DNA of 64,000 nucleotides, from the NCBI GenBank assembly GCA_965116435.1, contig OZ220686.1:1674001-1738000 (forward strand). Direction: 5' to 3'. The notes under the pieces are model-generated. The model was given only the letters and a program-made list of their open reading frames with translations, made no database searches and was not told the origin of the DNA. Shown here piece after piece: positions 61,250 to 64,000 of this stretch (positions are counted from its first letter, which is position 1; each line of letters begins with the position of its first letter). The stretch comes from VXPQ01 sp965116435. GTDB taxonomy: Bacteria; Bacteroidota; Rhodothermia; Rhodothermales; VXPQ01. The position numbers were made by a program, and so were the translations under genes.

Positions 61250-62755
61250 TTATTCTGTGCGCGTTGGCATGGGGACCGGCGTCCGGCTGGCAAAGGCTGC
61301 GCGGACCGCTTCCCGGTCGTCGAACCGCCTGCTCTCCGTGCCGATAAGCTGACGGGTTTCGTGCCCCTTCCCGGCCACGAGCACAATGTCTCCCGGACGA
61401 GCGAGGCGGTTTGCCTCGGCAATGGCCTCGGCGCGATCCGGCACGAAAAGCGCCTGCTTCGGGCGGGCGAATCCGGCCCGCACATCCTGCAAGATCCGGC
61501 CCGGGTCTTCGGTGCGGGGATTGTCGCTCGTAACAATGACGCGGTCGGCGAACCGCTCGGCCACGGCGGCCATCATGGGACGCTTCGCCCGATCCCGATT
61601 CCCTCCGCACCCGAAAACGCACCATATCTGTGCGTCCGGCGGCCTCGCAGCCGTTATGGCTTCAAGCACAGCCTGAAGCGCGGCGGGCGTATGCGCAAAA
61701 TCGACGACGACATGCGTGCCGTCTCCAAACCGCATCTGCTCGAAGCGCCCCGGGGCGGGCTGCACCTCTTCCAGCGCCTCAAGCGCGGCAGCGGCGCCGT
61801 AGCCCAGCGCCCGCAACACGCCCCATGCCGCCAATACATTCCAGGCATTAAACCGCCCCGCAAGCCGAAAACGACGCGTACGCCCCTCCATGCGAAGCGC
61901 CAGTCCGTTCAGGGCGTCCTCGACCACCTCGGCGCGAATATCGGCGGCCTCGTCCAGACCATATGAGATGCGGGCGGCGGGCGTATCGGCGACCATGCGG
62001 GCGCCCGCCGGATCGTCCGCGTTGAACAGGGCCGCGGCGCGGGCGTCCAACCGATCGAAAAGCGTTTTTTTCGCCGCAAAATATGCGGAGAATGTTTCGT
62101 GGTAGTCGAGGTGGTCGCGGGTCAGATTCGTAAACACGGCCACGTCGAACGCCACGCCGGCCAGGCGCTGCTGATCCAGCGCATGGGAAGACGCCTCCAG
62201 GACGCAGGCGGCGCATCCTGTGTCCGCCATCTGGCGGAGGAGACGCTGCACGGTCAGGGCGTCGGGCGTCGTAAGGCGGGCAGGAAAGGCTTCGCTGCCC
62301 ACGCGCGCCCCGATCGTTCCTATGAACCCGGCCTGCACGCCCAGCAACCCAAGCGCCTGCCACACGAGAAAAGCCACCGTCGTCTTGCCGTTGGTGCCCG
62401 TTACGCCCACCACGCGCAACGCATGCGACGGATGGTCGTACCAGGCGGCGGCAAGCACGGCGAGCGCCCATCGGGTATCCCGGACGCGCGCGAAGGCGAC
62501 GCCGGGGGGCCGGACCGTCCGACGCACCGACGCCGCCTCGCACACGATCGCGATGGCTCCGTTTTTAACAGCCTTGTCAATGAACAGGTGGCCGTCGACC
62601 TCGACGCCTCGAATGGCTACGAAAAGGCCGTTCGGCCCGACCTCGCGGCTGTCGCCAGCCACATGGTCGATATCAATAGTGTCAATGCCTCCCCATGTCT
62701 CCATGAGCAAGCCCGCATCCCGCAAGGTTTCCAGCAAGGTTCCGAATGTTTTCAT
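61250..62755 (-). CDS. murE: UDP-MurNAc-tripeptide ligase (meso-diaminopimelate-adding)
   Basis: 501 residues. Adds the third residue to UDP-MurNAc-Ala-Glu. ATP loop VVGVTGTNGKTTVAFLVW, EASSHALDQQRLAGVAFDVA, FTNLTRDHLDYHETF, and VTSDNPRTEDPGRI, whose DNPR motif marks meso-diaminopimelate specificity. The start overlaps the ftsI stop by 4 bp (ATGA). The next gene is mraY: murF, which usually sits between murE and mraY in other phyla, is absent from the window. A trend of that kind is known for Bacteroidota, where murF lies elsewhere. Confidence 0.95.
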   Translation of the reverse strand: MKTFGTLLETLRDAGLLMETWGGIDTIDIDHVAGDSREVGPNGLFVAIRGVEVDGHLFIDKAVKNGAIAIVCEAASVRRTVRPPGVAFARVRDTRWALAVLAAAWYDHPSHALRVVGVTGTNGKTTVAFLVWQALGLLGVQAGFIGTIGARVGSEAFPARLTTPDALTVQRLLRQMADTGCAACVLEASSHALDQQRLAGVAFDVAVFTNLTRDHLDYHETFSAYFAAKKTLFDRLDARAAALFNADDPAGARMVADTPAARISYGLDEAADIRAEVVEDALNGLALRMEGRTRRFRLAGRFNAWNVLAAWGVLRALGYGAAAALEALEEVQPAPGRFEQMRFGDGTHVVVDFAHTPAALQAVLEAITAARPPDAQIWCVFGCGGNRDRAKRPMMAAVAERFADRVIVTSDNPRTEDPGRILQDVRAGFARPKQALFVPDRAEAIAEANRLARPGDIVLVAGKGHETRQLIGTESRRFDDREAVRAAFASRTPVPMPTRTE

Positions 62756-64000
62756 CGGGATCGTAGCACGACGGTTTGCCCAAGAGGATGTCCGGCTTCG
62801 GGCTCCTGGGCCGTAACGACCCCTCTTCCTTCAATGCGGATCGGGACATTCCGGCGCGACAACCAGTAGGTTGCCTCGCGCATGGTCCATCCGCGAAAAT
62901 CGGGAACGGCGTCGCCGTCCAGGGGCGATGCAGGCGTTTCGCTGCGCTCCCGCGCGAACGCGGGCTGCTCGGGCGCGGGCCCGTCAGGCGCCGCCGCCCC
63001 CGGAAATGACGCAGCCGAAAACGCTTGCCGGGACAGTTCGGGAAACGTGGCGAGCCAACGGGTGGCCGCACGCTGAAAAATCGGCGCGGCAACCTGCCCG
63101 CCATACTGGAATGTTTGCGGCTCGTCTACAGCCACAACCAGCACGATGCGCGGATCGTCCGCAGGAAAAAACCCCGCAAACGAAGCCCGGTACGCATCTT
63201 CGCGGTACCCGCCGTCCGCCGCTTTGAGGGACGTGCCCGTCTTGCCCGCTACCTTCAGGCCCGCTATCTGCGCCCGGGTCGCCGTACCCGTTTCCACGGC
63301 GGCCAGAAACGCAGGCAGAATGGTTTCCGCCGTCGAGGGCATAAACGCCCACCGCACAGAATCCTGCGGAACGCTCCAGGTGGTTCGGCCCGTTACGTCT
63401 CGCCGCTCCGCCACCACATGCGGCTGCACCAGCCGCCCGCCGTTCGCCAGCGCGGCATAGGCCACCGCCATCTGCAAAAGCGTAACGTCCACTTCGTACC
63501 CGATGCCCATGGCCGTCAGCGTGGCGCCGCTCCATGCGTCGGGCGCCTTGAGCGACCCTTGCACCTCTCCAGGCAGATCAATCCCCGTGCGCTGCCCGAA
63601 TCCGAGACCGCGAGCATGTCCGTAGAATATATCCCTGTCTGCACGGGACACCACTTTCGCCGTGCCCACATTGCTCGAAAACGAAATCACTTCCCGAAAC
63701 GGGATGGCGCCGCGCGCGCGCGTGTCGGTGAACGTACGTCCATGCACCACGGCCCATCCGTCCCCGGTCTCGACGGAATCCTCCATTCCGATGAGGCGCT
63801 GCTCGATGGCCGAGACGGCAGACACGAGCTTGAACGTGGAGCCCGGCTCCATCCGGTCCGTAATCACGCGATTCCGCCGCGATTCCGCCGGATACGCACC
63901 CGCCCGGTTGGGGTTGAACGCAGGCACATTGGCCAGGGCGAGCACCGCCCCGGTGCGGGGATCCAGCGCCACCGCGGAGGCGGACAGGGCTTCCATTTCG
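62752..64000 (-). CDS. ftsI: FtsI: septal transpeptidase (N-terminus beyond window edge)
   Basis: At least 415 residues of the C-terminal part; the frame is open to the window edge. Cross-links new septal peptidoglycan with FtsW. Catalytic serine motif MEPGSTFKLVSAVSAIEQ (SxxK), the SSN motif in ISFSSNVGTAKVVSR, and the KTGT motif GLKVAGKTGTSLKA. A PASTA-like domain follows the transpeptidase (VPDFRGWTMREATYWLSRRN... LGQTVVLRSR) after a Pro/Ala-rich linker (PGAAAPDGPAPEQPAFARER). Upstream ftsL and mraW/mraZ presumably lie beyond the edge. Its stop overlaps the murE start. Confidence 0.94.
   Translation of the reverse strand, partial: EMEALSASAVALDPRTGAVLALANVPAFNPNRAGAYPAESRRNRVITDRMEPGSTFKLVSAVSAIEQRLIGMEDSVETGDGWAVVHGRTFTDTRARGAIPFREVISFSSNVGTAKVVSRADRDIFYGHARGLGFGQRTGIDLPGEVQGSLKAPDAWSGATLTAMGIGYEVDVTLLQMAVAYAALANGGRLVQPHVVAERRDVTGRTTWSVPQDSVRWAFMPSTAETILPAFLAAVETGTATRAQIAGLKVAGKTGTSLKAADGGYREDAYRASFAGFFPADDPRIVLVVAVDEPQTFQYGGQVAAPIFQRAATRWLATFPELSRQAFSAASFPGAAAPDGPAPEQPAFARERSETPASPLDGDAVPDFRGWTMREATYWLSRRNVPIRIEGRGVVTAQEPEAGHPLGQTVVLRSR

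Overview
The window looks like a chromosome segment from a GC-rich member of the Bacteroidota, most likely the Rhodothermales side of the phylum. Pointers are: a TonB-dependent receptor with a carboxypeptidase-regulatory N-terminal domain; PorX, the response-regulator/PglZ protein tied to type IX secretion; a large secreted protein ending in a type IX-like sorting domain; a Rho factor with a long basic insertion; and a division/cell-wall cluster ordered ftsI-murE-mraY-murD-ftsW-murG-murC-ftsQ-ftsA-ftsZ with no murF. The phylum-level call is fairly secure from gene content; the order-level call is inference.

Layout. 1-4.6 kb (minus): TonB receptor (cut by the window edge), pyrR, a small anchored protein, fur and tmk. 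4.8-7.2 kb (plus): a TPR protein behind a good sigma70-like promoter, overlapping a DUF368 transporter. 7.2-11.1 kb (minus): menC-like, aroE and a cation/proton antiporter with a TrkA-N tail. Then glutamate dehydrogenase (plus), class II ribonucleotide reductase (minus) with a promoter and a 0.6 kb spacer, a small hypothetical gene, and a ThuA/sugar-dehydrogenase/PKD/CBM6 secreted giant divergent from cca. 22.4-28.2 kb is accessory in character: a 7/11-residue-repeat coiled-coil membrane protein, small membrane proteins, a Ser/Thr kinase whose DFG is NFG, a TonB-domain protein, a duplicated-motif small protein and a second antiporter. Next come a flavoprotein disulfide reductase and a biotin carboxylase (accC).

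31.2-33.5 kb is the most striking locus. A complete DUF262-DUF1524 (GmrSD-like, type IV restriction family) gene sits between ruvA and accC and is bracketed by a 116-bp direct repeat (one mismatch) made of the first 38 codons of accC. The copy next to ruvA is a truncated accC fragment that stops after 38 codons, so an ancestral ruvA-accC junction was split by acquisition of the defence gene.

34.2-38.3 kb holds a retropepsin-like/DUF5678 pair, an amidohydrolase and an O-methyltransferase, embedded in at least six unrelated short tandem-repeat families: a palindrome-containing 50-bp pair and units of 10, 11, 60, 55 and 12 bp. The 12-bp array contains eight exact TTGACA hexamers at multiples of 12 bp.

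38.3-51.2 kb: phosphoglucomutase (minus), then porX-tsaE-folC joined by 4-bp overlaps, rho with a promoter and long leader, a HAD phosphatase, a TolC-like porin, an MlaC-like lipid-binding protein, a putative glycosyltransferase, and (minus) a TIM-barrel/multi-pass membrane protein downstream of ftsZ. 51.3-64 kb (minus): the division and cell-wall cluster, reading from ftsI (cut by the window edge) to ftsZ; it makes and flips lipid II precursors and builds the divisome. No rRNA, tRNA, CRISPR array or transposase was recognised.
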